DNA of 64,000 nucleotides from Physcomitrium patens (lineage: Eukaryota; Streptophyta; Bryopsida; Funariales; Funariaceae). Under the pieces are notes generated by a model, which did not search any database, was not told the origin of the DNA, and was given only the letters and a program-made list of their open reading frames with translations. Of this stretch, positions 11,136 through 23,639 are shown in pieces; the stretch's first letter is position 1; each line of letters opens with the position of its first letter. The stretch covers positions 6,658,098 through 6,722,097 of the forward strand of contig NC_037261.1 in the NCBI RefSeq assembly GCF_000002425.4, in the 5' to 3' direction. The position numbers and the translations under genes were made by a program.

Positions 11136-11627
11136 AGGATTAAAGGACATACTTGATTGAATTCGTTAACAAAAATTGAATCAACAATCAATATTGATTT
11201 TATTGATCAAAGATAAAAATGATATTTGAAGATTATACATTTTTATCCACAATGATCTTAAAATAATTGGATTAGAAAGAAATCTAATCACATTAAATAT
11301 TATTATATTAATATGACTTCTAATTTTTATATTTTTTTTAAAATAATTCTATATATAACACTTCTAAAAGACAAAAAACAACTATCTATTACTTCTACAT
11401 GCACATGTTTGGTTTTTTTTTTTTTAATTAAGGATATTTCTTATTTTTTGACAAAGTCTTTTTTTATAAAATAAATTGAATCTCGTGAGACTGATTAGAC
11501 TAAGACTTTGTGAATTTTTGGTCCGAAAAAAACTTCTATTGTGAAATAAGATGAAGGATTTGAGGGCATAATAGGACCTTTACTAGGCATTATGTAAGAT
11601 TTTAATCACACGATTTCGTATTACATA

Positions 11628-13152
11628 TGTTCTTACGTAAAAACGTACTAAGTGCCTAGTTGTGGAAGATAAGTAGGAATGCAAGAATAATCATACCAAG
11701 TCTAATAAAATCTTAAATAATCTTAAGTGGATCTTAATAATTCTAATCAAACTTTTATCAATCTAAAATAAATTTAAAAGAAGTTATAAAAGAAACACAA
11801 AAAGTTCCAAATAAATCCCAAAAACAAAAAAAAACAAAAACAAAAACAAAAACAAGAAATATTTTTAAAATATAAAAATAAACCTTTAAGAAAATAATAA
11901 TAATCTTAAAGAAATATTAGAAATAAAAATATTTAAAGAAAAAATAAAGAATCTTTTTAAATACTAAAAATAGATATTCTAATATAATCCTAATTGAATC
12001 TTCACTAAATCTTAGGTCAAATCTTAGATCAAATCTTAATTGAAATCCTAAATCCTAGATAAGTTTTAAACCAAACCTAAGACCAAATCCTAAGTCCTAA
12101 CCAAACTTTAGACAAACCTTAAGTCAATCCTATAGCAATTTGGAATCTCAACAACTAATGATCAAGCTGTTGATATCAATTCAAAATTTGTACACTTCTT
12201 AATACCTTATTTAGTCCCAAGCACAAGAAAGATGAAATCAATCCCACTTTTCAATTAAGATAAATGTGAGATAATTCAATTGAATGTTAGGTGGCCTCCT
12301 ACTCCATTCTGAATGCTAAACTTTTAGTGCTAATATCTCTTTCTTGAACTATTGAATTCCTTCAAAATTTCACCTAAACCATTCAAAATCGAGTCTAGTA
12401 TCCAAAAAAAAAAAATAATAATAATTCAATCCAATCAACAAATTGTTGGAGATCTTAAAAATACTCATTAACCTTCAAACTCCAATTTCTAAGACCTCAA
12501 CCCACAAAAATCTTTACATTCTTTGATCTAATTGTTTAATTGACTTCAAAATTTGTACACACATTAATAACTAGAACATCAATACATTTCCCAAATTTCA
12601 TTTGTATATACACCATAGAACTTAAGAGACTCTCAATTTTGTATACATAAATTTATTTTTTAAAATCTAATCCAACCAAGAACATTTTTAATATTGAAAA
12701 TCTTTCAAAAACTGAATATTAACTTGAGTGATATAAAATCAATCCTCAAAAATTTCTTTATAAGTTTGCTCTCAAATTCTACTCTCTAATCTACCAAAGA
12801 ACTCTGGAGTTATTGTAGGTGTAGAGTTTTGTCCTTTGGCATCTGATTTCAACCCAGGTTGACAACCAAGTATCAATATTTGATAATTTGAGGTAATTTT
12901 TTCTTAAACATGTTGATAAATTTCTTCTAAATATGTCTATATTAATTACTTATCTTATTACTTTGATTTGAGGTATTTATGCTTGTACAAAGTAAATAAA
13001 ACCATCTTTTCTAAAAAATAGCATTAAGACTAAATGTTTTACTACCTTCCTGTTATTTATCTTTGTTTTTCTATTACATCTTTCTACTAGGTTCTTTTAT
13101 AATAACATCCATATTTTTATTTTTCACCATATATTCATATTACTATATGACA
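11628..13152 (+). repeat. Repeat family Y, long copy
   Basis: Colinear with about 54916-56505 over roughly 1.5 kb. Both copies carry a block of degenerate 'aaatcctaaatcttaat' units, then 'aacccacaaaaatc', then a stretch with 'attgtaggtgtagagttttg' (here) or 'attgtagatacgtggttttg' (there). Both end at 'tactatatgaca'. The CA end and possible TG start are compatible with an LTR, but no internal retroelement domains are attached, so the class is unknown. The right border is well defined by the loss of similarity after 13152; the left border is approximate. Confidence 0.65.
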
Positions 13153-14749
13153 ACGGTCCCATTTGTAGCTAAAAAAATCATTTTCTAATACATCATCCTC
13201 TTTGGCAACCATGCTCCTCATTTTGTGATTGCATTTTTTTTTTAGACAATGGTAAGTAGTATGCTTGGATTCTCCACAACATAAGCATAAACTTTCTTGA
13301 TGACAATGAGTCTTTTTTATTGGCCTTTTATTTTTTTATTTTGATATGTTTTTCTATTTAAAAGTTTTAAAAAGGTATAATATATTTTTTTAGGAGTATT
13401 TTAGAAAAAATTGTCTTAGATAAGGTTATAATAATGAGTAGGTTTAGTATTTTTAAAGCAAAAAAATTAGTTGTGATTCTTTAAAGTAGATTGCATATTC
13501 TTTTTATAAGAGAAACTTAATTCAAAATTTTCTTGTCAATCTAGTTTTAAGGATATTATAATCTGTTAATTAAATTTAAAACTAATACTGAATTAAAATA
13601 AATCTTTTTATTTTTTATAAATATGATTTTAAATAGTCATATTGTCTTATGGAATTTTTTTGTTTGTTTGTTTGTTTTTTCAAATTATGTAGATAATTTT
13701 GGTAATATTTATATTTAGAAGAAGAATCAAAAAATGTACAAAAAATTATTGAGACCTTGCTACAATCAACTCAAAGAAGATATTTAGAAATGGCTTAGAC
13801 TATTTTCATATAAAACCAAAGAAGCACAAAAAATAAAATAAAAAAGTATTGTACACTCTTTAAAGATACAAAATTAGAAAGAAAGAAAGAGTAAATTATA
13901 TTTTTTGGAAACATACATAAAAATAAATTTTCTAAATTAGAGTTATTTGGAAAAAAAAAAAATAAAAAAAAATAAAAATAATAATCTTTGTTTGATATTG
14001 TGTAAAATTTAAGTTTTGCTCCAAAAATACAATTTTCCAACATGAAAATTAAAAGAGATTTTTGAATTAGTGTTGAAATAAATTATTGAAAAATAAATTG
14101 TAAAATATACTTAAACGTAATACAAGTTTAATGTTGTAATGTAGATTGCTAGAAATTTTGATATCCTTTATCCATAGAAATATATTAAAGCATGTATTGA
14201 AATAAACCAAATAAGCTCAAATTTCTTTCCTGAAAAAATATAAATTAAATTTGATACAAGAATAATTGATAATATTCTTAGAAGATTAATTGATTTTGTA
14301 AAAATATGAATGTCTTTTATTTAGAATTATATAGTCTATTAAAAAGAAATATTATTCTTTTAACATAAGTTACTATTTTTTTATATAGAAATTCAAATAT
14401 TTTACCAAAAATTTTAATTTTTGCACATTTTCTTAAGATTTTAACATGTTATTTTTTTATATTTTATATTTTAGACTTTAAGCTCTTTTCTAAAAACAAT
14501 TGAATTATTATTTTAAAATCTAAATTAGAATACTATTAAGATATAGTCCTATAAAAATAACATAATTTTAAAGAATATCTACATATATTAAAGAGTAGTT
14601 TAATAAGGTAGTCAAATTTGTATAAAAGTGACATAAAATACAATAATTTTAAGAAAATATATCAAAATCTATAAAATATCAATCTTTTACAAAAAAAATA
14701 ATGCTTAAATATATTTGATCAAAAACTTAATTTTTGAAACCATATAATT

Positions 14750-14772
14750 TTTTCCCAAATAATTTGGGAAAA
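14750..14772. repeat. Short perfect palindrome
   Basis: Arms TTTTCCCAAA (14750-14759) and TTTGGGAAAA (14763-14772) with a 3-base loop. Beyond it 'aaaccat' and 'atggttt' form a further weak outer stem. Confidence 0.8.
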
Positions 14773-15318
14773 TTATTTGTAGAGAAAATTACATGGTTTT
14801 GTAATTTTTTAAGAAATTTACTTTAAGATAATAAAAAATAGATATTCTAAACTCACTTTATTATTTATTTGAATCATAGTTCGTATTTATTTATAACCTA
14901 TTAAAAAATTTATACAATAAAATATGATTATAAAGTATAAGATATATCATTGATAAAATTTATTGAATATTCTAAGATGAAGTTTTTAAGAATTTTTATA
15001 TAAATCTAATACTCATTTTAGATAAATCTATAAGTTCTAAATTATTTTTTAATTAAATTTAAATTTAAATAAACTAGTTTAATATTTTTATAAAAATGAT
15101 CAAAATATCTTTGATTTTTCAAATTTATTTTGTAGTATTTTTTTAAAAATGATTAATACATCTTAAAGATTTTCTTAAAAAGTATTAAAATTAGTTTTTA
15201 TAGCTTTATTGGGTTTCATTCTTAAGTGTTTTATTTTAAAATATTTTTTAAATAATTTTCTGAATTAAACATATGTCTTTAAATTAATACTATAATTAAA
15301 ATATTTTATAATATTTTC

Positions 15319-15381
15319 GATAAAAAAATATTCTAAAATATTCTAAAATATCTACGTAAATATTTTAGAATATTTTTTATC
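15319..15381. repeat. Near-perfect foldback, MITE-like scrap
   Basis: Left arm 15319-15342 and right arm 15359-15381 are reverse complements over 23 bases apart from one extra A in the left arm. The loop is about 16 bases. No target duplication was recognised. Confidence 0.75.
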
Positions 15382-18361
15382 TTTTTATCATAAATATTTT
15401 TGTTGAAAGCAATATGAATATTTTATATGTATTAATTTTATAAATTGAATTTATTGATTTATTTAATGTCACAATGTTTGTTAAAGAATTTTTAAAAAAA
15501 TGTTTCCACTTTGCACAATATTTTCTTCAAAATTAATTGACCATTATTTATTTATTTTAATTTATTCTCTGGAATTATTGTAGATAATTAATGATGTAAT
15601 GGTGATACTTTTTAACGTGAATAGTTGATGACATTAGGTTTTTGAAGCTAAAACAACTGCCTAGTAGTGCTACATATTACACAAGGTTAAAAGATGTAAA
15701 ATATTTAAGTTAGTTATAAAATTGGATTTGATATGAAAGATTGAAATGTGTATATATTTAGTATTGAGTTTTTTAGCATGGAATTAGCCAGTGTAACCCT
15801 CCCAATGAAACCACAGTGTTGGCCACTGTAAAACATTAACTCGATTTTTTTTACAATTATTAATACGAATTACTTTTAAGACTGCTTTTCCTGGTGTTTG
15901 TGGGATTCGACTTCTTACACGATGCGATTAGTGATAAAAAAGCATTGCAATCATTGGCTGTAGATGCTAAACAAATCAGAAAAGAATAGAATATTCTAGT
16001 TTTTTTTCTCTGCAAACCACATGATTAGACACCAGCTGAGAAAGCGCAAAACATCACAAAAAGTCTTTTCTTTGAAGTGATGTCTGAGATGGGTATCCTT
16101 CAAAATTCTTCACTGTAACACCACCCAAAATAGAATTGTTCAGTAAGGGAGCAACTTTTAGTATGAAAATGAAGGATATGTTGAAGGTGATACTGCTAAC
16201 AAAGATCATCAAACGTGACCCTTAAAACGCTGCATGATCAGCATTTGAGACGATGAACAGTGGAGAGGCTGCAGGAGTCACAGCTTGTAATATCTCATTG
16301 CAAAGCTTGAACCAACCAGGCTGCAATTAGGTCCTTATATGGATATCACCACGTTTATGTTTGAAATCATAAATCCGTAGAAATTAATAGTTATATCCTG
16401 CAAGATCACTACAGTAGCCAAGCAGGTATTTATACCTGACAATCTTAGAGCATTTGATGTTCAAACCTGAATCCATGCTGTGGTAATTTTGACACTGAAA
16501 GATCAGCAGAGTTGGTTCAAGTCATAGATCTTGCTCTTGCCTGTGCCTGTTGTCTGTGTTGTATGAAGTTTCATTTTATTTCAGTTTTTTGTCATTTAAT
16601 GGGTGGTTCTTGGCAAGGCCATTCAAATTCATCTGTGATGTAATTTTCAGCTTTAAGAGCAAGCAATGAAGAAGATTCCATCAGTCACAAAACTTAAAGA
16701 AAAACGTGCAAGTCTGCTCAGACACATTCCAAGTGAAGAGCATGCAAACTATCGAATCCCATTGAATGTTGATAAAAACATGCTCCGCTTTTTGTTTTTT
16801 TATTTATCTTTGTTTTTTTTTCTGTGTTTGTTTTTCTGTGCAGAAATCTGGAGAATGTTTCTGGTGACAAGCATTTACGCATTAGTATGCATTACGATTA
16901 GGGACAAGGACTATTTTTATGGTTGCACTTCAGGGCTCCAGCTTGCACTCCCAGTTGAATCTATATGCATCATTATGAAGCGCAACATCTCCTGGCCAGC
17001 ATCGAGATATAGTCGAATGCTCGATGAATGCTGGAATGTTGAAATGGTGCAACAGTCGGAGAACTTTGTTCTCTGATTTCTACCCGCAATAGCATGCAGA
17101 GAATGTGTTCTACACTAAGTGAGAGAATATGCTTTCCATAAAATTTCAAGCAGATAGTAGGTCCTCCCATTACTCTCACATACATTTGAACTCTGCACAG
17201 CAGACGTAGTAGAGCAAATAGAACAACGGAGTGCATCTCAGAAACCCTAATTTCATTTCTTGCAGAAATTCGGCCTCCAGGTCGTCAACATCAAGTGAAC
17301 ACCACCACACTGGTATCAGAAACAATTTATAGCTGTACGCTACAATAATCTGTCTCGCACTGTGGCTTTTTTGAAGAATCAATCGCCCTCACTATATAAC
17401 TGCAGACTTCTTTCTTTTTTTAGTTTTTTAGTGTTTCTTTTCTTTTCTTCTTCTTCTTTCCTCGTTTCAGAGAATCTCCATCACGTTGCATCTACTGGCA
17501 GCCTGATATCCTGTCACATTTGCAGCAATATTGTCACCTCTAAGAGCAAGCGATTGACAGTCCGCCACTTGATGGACCACTTCTGACCATGAAACTAATC
17601 ACTCTAGTCCACATACTTGTGGCCTTGACCCTTAGGTGGAACCCAGAGCTATTACTCAAGATGCTGGGTCGGAGGACGGAAGTGAGAAGCCTTTACCTAC
17701 AAACTCCATCGCCCTCTGACTCTCTCCCCTTTCGTTGCTTCTGACGTCGTCCAATATTGCTCCCTCTATATACTAATCAAACCACTCGGCTTGTATGAGT
17801 CGATGCTGCATTCTTTCACAACTGGGTGCCTCTAGATCTTGTTTCTGAAGTTTGTAGGTGCAAATCAACATACTTCAAAAAACTCGCATTCTTATCTTCA
17901 TTAGTGAGGGACTGTAAGTAATGCAGCAGAACGATCAGTCGGGAGTGCCTAGTTTTTACATTAGTGAGCACAATTTTGAGGTGAAATTTTGCGGTGAATG
18001 TTAACCGCTGAAGAAACTTGAAGAGAGTTGTCAGTTTCCCTGCGTCATGAGTTTTACTTCGACACCACGTTCTGGATATCATCAGACAGGCTGGATCTAT
18101 CTAGTCCACCACATCCCACATAACTTGGACAAGCTCAAGCGCTGCCAATCTGTCCTTGCAACTGGAACGAATTCTCCACTCAAGCAATGCTCTCAAGTCC
18201 AAGTGTAGACAAGAAGCAAAAGCACCCCCAAAGGCAAAAGCGAAAGCAAGCAACAGGTGGAGCATAGAAAAAGCCCTTCTGCTGCGGCACAGGTTTCCCG
18301 CACAGTTGACAAAAGCCACAAGAATCCTGTCCTGCAGCAACACCAGGATTGGGATCTCTAA

Positions 18362-18388
18362 CTCTCTCTCTCTCTCTCTCTCTCTCTT
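18362..18388. repeat. (CT)n microsatellite
   Basis: About 13 CT units within a pyrimidine-rich stretch, of the kind often found near plant transcription starts. Confidence 0.95.
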
Positions 18389-18670
18389 TTGCTTCTCCTT
18401 CTTTACATTTATTCCCTTTCTCCGTGAAGCCTGGCTCCCATAGTTGACAATCAGTAGCTTGTCCTGCACCTCTTCAAATCCTCCCCTCCCTCCCCTCCCT
18501 GGAACTTGCCACTTTTTCACAAGTTTCTCACCCCACCCTCACACACACACAAAAGGTTGATTTTTGGGGGTCCTTCTGTGTTGGTTGTAGTGATGAAGAA
18601 GTCACAACAGTACTACATGGCTTGCTCCCCTATTTTTCTTACACAGGGGAAGGATGCACTTCACGTGAGA

Positions 18671-18673
<3 letters not shown>

Positions 18674-18704
<31 letters not shown>
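18674..18704. repeat. (TA)n microsatellite
   Basis: About 31 bases of alternating A/T, soon followed by a T-tract of about 19 at 18771-18789. Confidence 0.95.
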
Positions 18705-18706
<2 letters not shown>

Positions 18707-19199
18707 AATACTGGAGAGAGAGATAAGAACAAGGACATTAGCAAGCCCATTTGTTGGTCAAAACTTCCATTTTTTTTTTTTTTTTTTTTGATCCAAGAAT
18801 GTTTGAATTGGAATCCACATGAGACATCCCAAAACTTTGTCTGAACATCAAACTATTCCACAACAGTTTGCAACAAATTAGAAATGAGTTCCTAATCAAC
18901 AACACATGTGTACAAGTTTTACGCAAAGTAGAAGCTCCCTGAGTTTTAATATAGAAAAAACAGTGCAAATCAACATGGGTTTAAAGGGGGGGGGGGAGTT
19001 TTCATCTATTCACAAAGGTGTTTGGTGTCCAGTTGGTACTGAAACTGAGAGAAATACAATAGAGTGTGGATGCAAAGAGTCAGTCCATTGGGTGAGGTCC
19101 CAATTGTGACTTTGTGGGATGATGACCTTGTTCACACTTGTAGACCCCACAACATCATCACACACTGGATTCACAAGGTGGTACTACCACCACTAACTC

Positions 19200-19850
19200 T
19201 CAAGTCTCTCTTCTCTTCCCTTCCCTTCCCTTCCCCACACAGCCTTTTTGTCCTCCTCCTTCTTCCTTCTTTCTTCTCTTCTTCATTAGGGCCTTACCCT
19301 TTTATTAGCCTCTTTGAAACTAATAAATCATCCTCCTCCTCATTATCATCATTATCACATACATTGTTGGGTGTTGACCTCTAGATCACGAGGGACATGG
19401 CCTCCTCCTCAAGACATAGTTCTACACCCTCCTTCCCACCAGGAGTAGTATGTATGTATGTATGTATGTGTGTGTGTGTGGGGATGAATGAAGTGTAGGT
19501 TTATTTATTGCTTTCAGTTACTAGTATTTGGTTTTTGGGGGGTACAGGAGGAGACTTGGTATTGCACAGCAGCAGGAGGCAAGGGAAGAGGGCGCGGGAG
19601 AGCAGGAGGAGGAGGAGGAGTAGGAGTATTCATACAGGTAAGGAGAAGAAAGAGGAGACAAGACAAAGGCAAGGCAAGGCAAGGCTGAGGGAGAGGGCCG
19701 TATGAGTACAACCACAGCTCCACACCACTCTGGGTCTGCACAGTACCACTATCACTCAACTTAGTACTATATATATATACACATAAGGAGGAGGAGGATG
19801 AAGAAGAAAAAGATATGGAAATGAAAGAAAGAAGGAGAAGGACATGGGGT
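19200..19850. repeat. Paired pyrimidine and purine tracts
   Basis: The plus strand is strongly pyrimidine-rich at about 19200-19275 (cttcccttcccttcccc), then strongly purine-rich at about 19546-19695 and 19785-19845 (aggaggaggaggag). A (GTAT)n/(GT)n run lies at 19448-19480. Frames through it are low-complexity and not credible as genes. Confidence 0.7.
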
Positions 19851-21445
19851 CTCATTAATTGGGTCCCCATGACCAGGTCACTATTTACTCTCCAGGATAA
19901 AGGAAATGAAATCCCAAAAATAATTACTGAAATTCTAATACACAAGCTGGTTTGCCATTTTCTATTTTCCCCAGGAATATCACTGAACTTGATATCCTAG
20001 AGTCAAAATCTGACATAGTGCTACTTCAGATTATATTTGGGTGTGGTCAGAGAAGGAGGAAGGAAAAATACTTGTGAATAAATATGTGGGGGAATTTTTT
20101 AAAAAAAAAAACAGTGTCCTTCCTCTTGCTTTGATTTCTTAGGGGATACTTTAAATAAGATTACATTACATTTATATATTTTTAAGGTAAGCTTTTTGCA
20201 CATTATTGTGTGTAGCATACACTTAACTCTACTGGTATTTTGGTTTTGTTTTTTTTGGTTTTTTTTAAAAAAAATTGTTCTTATTTTCTGTATTTGGAGA
20301 TACTTAAGTTAGATTTGAAAATAAATTGTATTCTTTAAATTGATCTAAATATATTTTATTTGAAAAAAGAGATTTTTTTTTTTTGGATAAACCATTAAAT
20401 AAGTTATGTTTATTATTTTGATCAGTAATCAACACATTTTAATAAAATACTAAGCTATTATGCAACTATTATAAATATAAAGAATACATTAGAAAAAAAA
20501 AAGAAGAAAGGGAGGTTTCTTGTTATTTGGAGAAAAATATTTTATACCTTGAAACCACAATTTAACATTACAGAAAAATAAAAGTTAAGTATTATCTGTA
20601 GTAGTCAACTATTTTTAAAGCGTTTATCGCCAAACATTAAAAAATCACGCATCCTTTTTCTACAATTCTTTTTAAAAACTAATTAATTAATGCACTATAC
20701 CTGTCACATAGATTCAGATGTTGAAAAGAAAAAGTTGATTAGAGATTGAGGTGGTTAAATCTTTGCAATTGAATTTTGGTAATGTAATTGAAAAATGGAA
20801 ATACACAGAAATGAAATAAATATACAAATTCCAACCCATCACAGTAGATGATACATTATGATACATTTAAGAATATTTTGAATTACATATTTTTGACTGT
20901 AATATCCCATACTACTTGCTTATATGATTTTATGTACCTAATGTTATCATAGTCGGTGTCCTCCACATTTAGGGAACAAAATGATACCATTTTAGACCCA
21001 TTATGAAGATGATCAGGAGTAGGACATTATGACATGACAAGTTGTTTATTTTATTTTATTTTATTTTGCCCATTGGGTATATAATTTTTGAGTGCCATGT
21101 GGACAAAGATACATGATACCTCTTGTTCATGTACAATGAATGCCATGATTGGCCAAGTTTGGAGTCCATTTTCAATCCCAACAATGTTCATTATGTGTGG
21201 ATTGGTGAATCATTTGATTGCCCACACTGCTTGTATTTTTTTCTATTGTGTGACTTACCACTAATTTGTTTGTTTTTTTTTTCACACATATAAGTGGATT
21301 AAAGAATCTAAAATCACCACACTTTAGCTCACTATATTTAGTTTTGTAGCACAGGCAGCCTCTTGATTAAAACCAACAGAAGTAGAAGAAAAAAATCATA
21401 GTAACAGAAATTAGATATGTTAAAATTCTAATTGATAGATTTATG

Positions 21446-21508
21446 TCTCATTATTTTCTAGCTCAAACTAGATTCTAACTTCTTCTTTTTAGCTAGAAAA
21501 TAATGAGA
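21446..21508. repeat. Perfect 18-bp inverted repeat (hairpin)
   Basis: Arms tctcattattttctagct (21446-21463) and agctagaaaataatgaga (21491-21508) are exact reverse complements around a 27-base loop. The size could suit a small foldback element or a short non-coding RNA hairpin, but the stem stops cleanly at 18 bp. Confidence 0.85.
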
Positions 21509-22029
21509 ACTATACATAGTTTTTTTTCTTTACTTGATGTGAGTGTAGATTTTATCAAAACATGCTGATAAATCTAAGATTTTGATTTGATATAAAATTT
21601 TAAAATCAATTTCAAAACAAAATATGCAAAAACAAATTGTTGTAAATTTTTTTAAGTCAATGTTGCAAATTTATTACATTTTGATCATATGTTTTGTCCA
21701 ATATTTTAATAAGCTATGTATCTAAAAATATTGGTATATTACATCACCTCAATTGCTTTGAATCAATGAATTAAAAGATAATATTAATAATCAAAAAATT
21801 ACATACTAATTTTTTCTATTATTATACACTAGTAATATATAAATAATTTTTTTGTTCAAATATTTGAAAAGACAGTCTATTTTAATTTGTATATCTTAAG
21901 AAATGTATTACATGTATTTACACCTAATCTTAATTGGTAATTTTTTTAGTCTTGACTAATATATGATAGTTATTTTTAAATAAAAAAGTTTAACCCAATT
22001 ACTTAAAAATATCTCTCTTTGTATGTATC

Positions 22030-22035
<6 letters not shown>

Positions 22036-22062
<27 letters not shown>
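22036..22062. repeat. (TA)n microsatellite
   Basis: About 27 bases of alternating A/T flanked by 'tatac' and 'acatat' variants. Confidence 0.9.
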
Positions 22063-22069
<7 letters not shown>

Positions 22070-22588
22070 TATTTATATCAAATTATGTATTTAGTTAGAT
22101 ATATCACCTTTCATAAATAACCAATATAATTTTATTTTTTATGTTTTTTTAATAATTTATCTTTATTTTTTAAAAATATTTTATTATTTTTAATTTACAT
22201 AATAATTTTTTAATATAATTTTAAATATACATACATATATGAATAGAAGAAATATGATTTTTTATATTTTAATTGTAGGTATAATTCAATTTTTAAACTT
22301 TCTAGTTATTTCTAATGTTTAAAAACTTACAAAATAAAATTGTATATTTTTAAGAATCAATAATCAAAATTGATACATTTTTCATGATTTTATTATTTTA
22401 TGTTCTTTTGAAAAAAAAATTAAAAATTTGAATCTTTTGAATATTAAAAGCTTAATTTCATGTATGTCAATAAAATGTACCACATCAACTTCTAAATAAT
22501 GATACCTTTTCAAAGTTTAATCTTTTTTGGTAAAAAAATCTAAATTTTCTGAAAAATATTCTTTACATTTTAAATAAAATATTTTATT

Positions 22589-22594
<6 letters not shown>

Positions 22595-22624
<30 letters not shown>
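22595..22624. repeat. (TA)n microsatellite
   Basis: About 30 bases of alternating A/T. Confidence 0.95.
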
Positions 22625-22628
<4 letters not shown>

Positions 22629-23639
22629 TAATTTATCACGTTAATTTTATAGTTTTTAGTTTTTTATGCTTCAAGATTCTTTTTTGTAATATTTTTTATT
22701 AGTTTTAGACACACTAATATTTATAAACAATTGTTTTCCTTAATTTTGTGCAATATTGTACTGGACAATAAAAAATTATTAAAGCTCAACTCATCTTGGT
22801 TTTTAATAATTCTAGTACCAAATCTGAGCGAATTTAACATAATACTTTATTTACATGTACTAAACATATAAAACATTAATACCTTTTCTATACATTTAGT
22901 TTTCATTCATCATCTAATCTATCACATTACTTTAATCTTACAACAGTTTTAATTGATTTAAATATGATTATACTATGCAATTATGTTTTTGGCTTTCTGA
23001 TAAGTGTTGATTTTTTTTAAATAATCAAAATTTAATAAAACATTTGTATGATAAAGTTTTTTTTTATTCTTTAAAATAGAGAAAAAATCTAAAATTATTA
23101 TAGCAAAATTTTAATTTTTTAAAACATTTTAAAATATTATACAACAATTTTTGTAAATAAAGAAAATTATTTAATAATAATATCTTTAATTAGTATTTTT
23201 AATATAAATAAATAGTATCGATTTTTACTGAAAGATAAATATTTAATCTATTAATACTTGCTTTTCGTTTTTAATTTTAAAAAACTTAATCATAATATTA
23301 TTATTTTTTCTTTTTTTGTAATTTTTACAATTTTTTATTAGATTATTTACAAGTTTGAGTTAAAATTATTTAGGCTTCGAGGCTTCTTGGTAACAGTGGA
23401 ATTTTCAAAAAATGTGTTTTTAATAAATGTAATGCATACTGAAAATCTATTAAAGTATTTTAACTAATAGAAAAAATATCAAGCTTCAACATACAGTAGA
23501 AGATAATTTCTTCTATTAAACATCTCTTAATATGTGTCTCAATTCAAAATTCTTAGAACATTTTTCATTCCACAATACAATCTTATTTATAAAAATGTTA
23601 CATCACAAGGTTAAGATTTCAAAATTATTTTGACAGTTA

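Larger units (their letters stand above)
13153..15990. other. Very AT-rich DNA, no gene seen
   Basis: A long run of A/T-rich sequence with poly-A and poly-T tracts. The only open frame of note (13795-14043, minus) is a poly-Phe/Tyr reading of T-tracts. Two foldback sequences are listed separately. Confidence 0.6.
15991..19990. other. Island of more balanced base composition, no assignable gene
   Basis: GC content is clearly higher than in the flanks, and there are several frames of 60-140 codons on both strands. None shows a recognised motif. The longest, at 16666-17076 (plus) and 18101-18520 (minus), contain poly-Phe or simple-sequence translations, which argues against coding. The region carries many splice-like pyrimidine tracts such as 'tttttctgtgcag' near 16842. 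It could be the decayed or non-coding part of a host transcription unit. I see no tRNA or rRNA. Confidence 0.4.
19991..23639. other. AT-rich spacer, no gene seen
   Basis: Extended AT-rich DNA with poly-T and poly-A tracts, two (TA)n arrays and one perfect foldback, listed separately. No frame longer than about 60 codons is credible. Confidence 0.6.

Noticed and set aside
13795..14043. 82-codon minus-strand frame rich in Phe and Tyr
   Set aside because: An artefact of A/T tracts in very AT-rich DNA.
16666..17076. 136-codon plus-strand frame with a hydrophobic stretch like a membrane segment
   Set aside because: The hydrophobic part is poly-Phe from a T-tract that also looks like a splice-acceptor pyrimidine tract; no family match.
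18101..18520. 139-codon minus-strand frame
   Set aside because: It runs through the (CT)n tract and simple sequence, giving a poly-Arg/Glu stretch, with no domain and overlapping frames on the other strand.
19514..19945. 143-codon minus-strand frame with poly-Ser and poly-Pro
   Set aside because: It is a translation of purine/pyrimidine repeats; the low-complexity composition explains the absence of stops.
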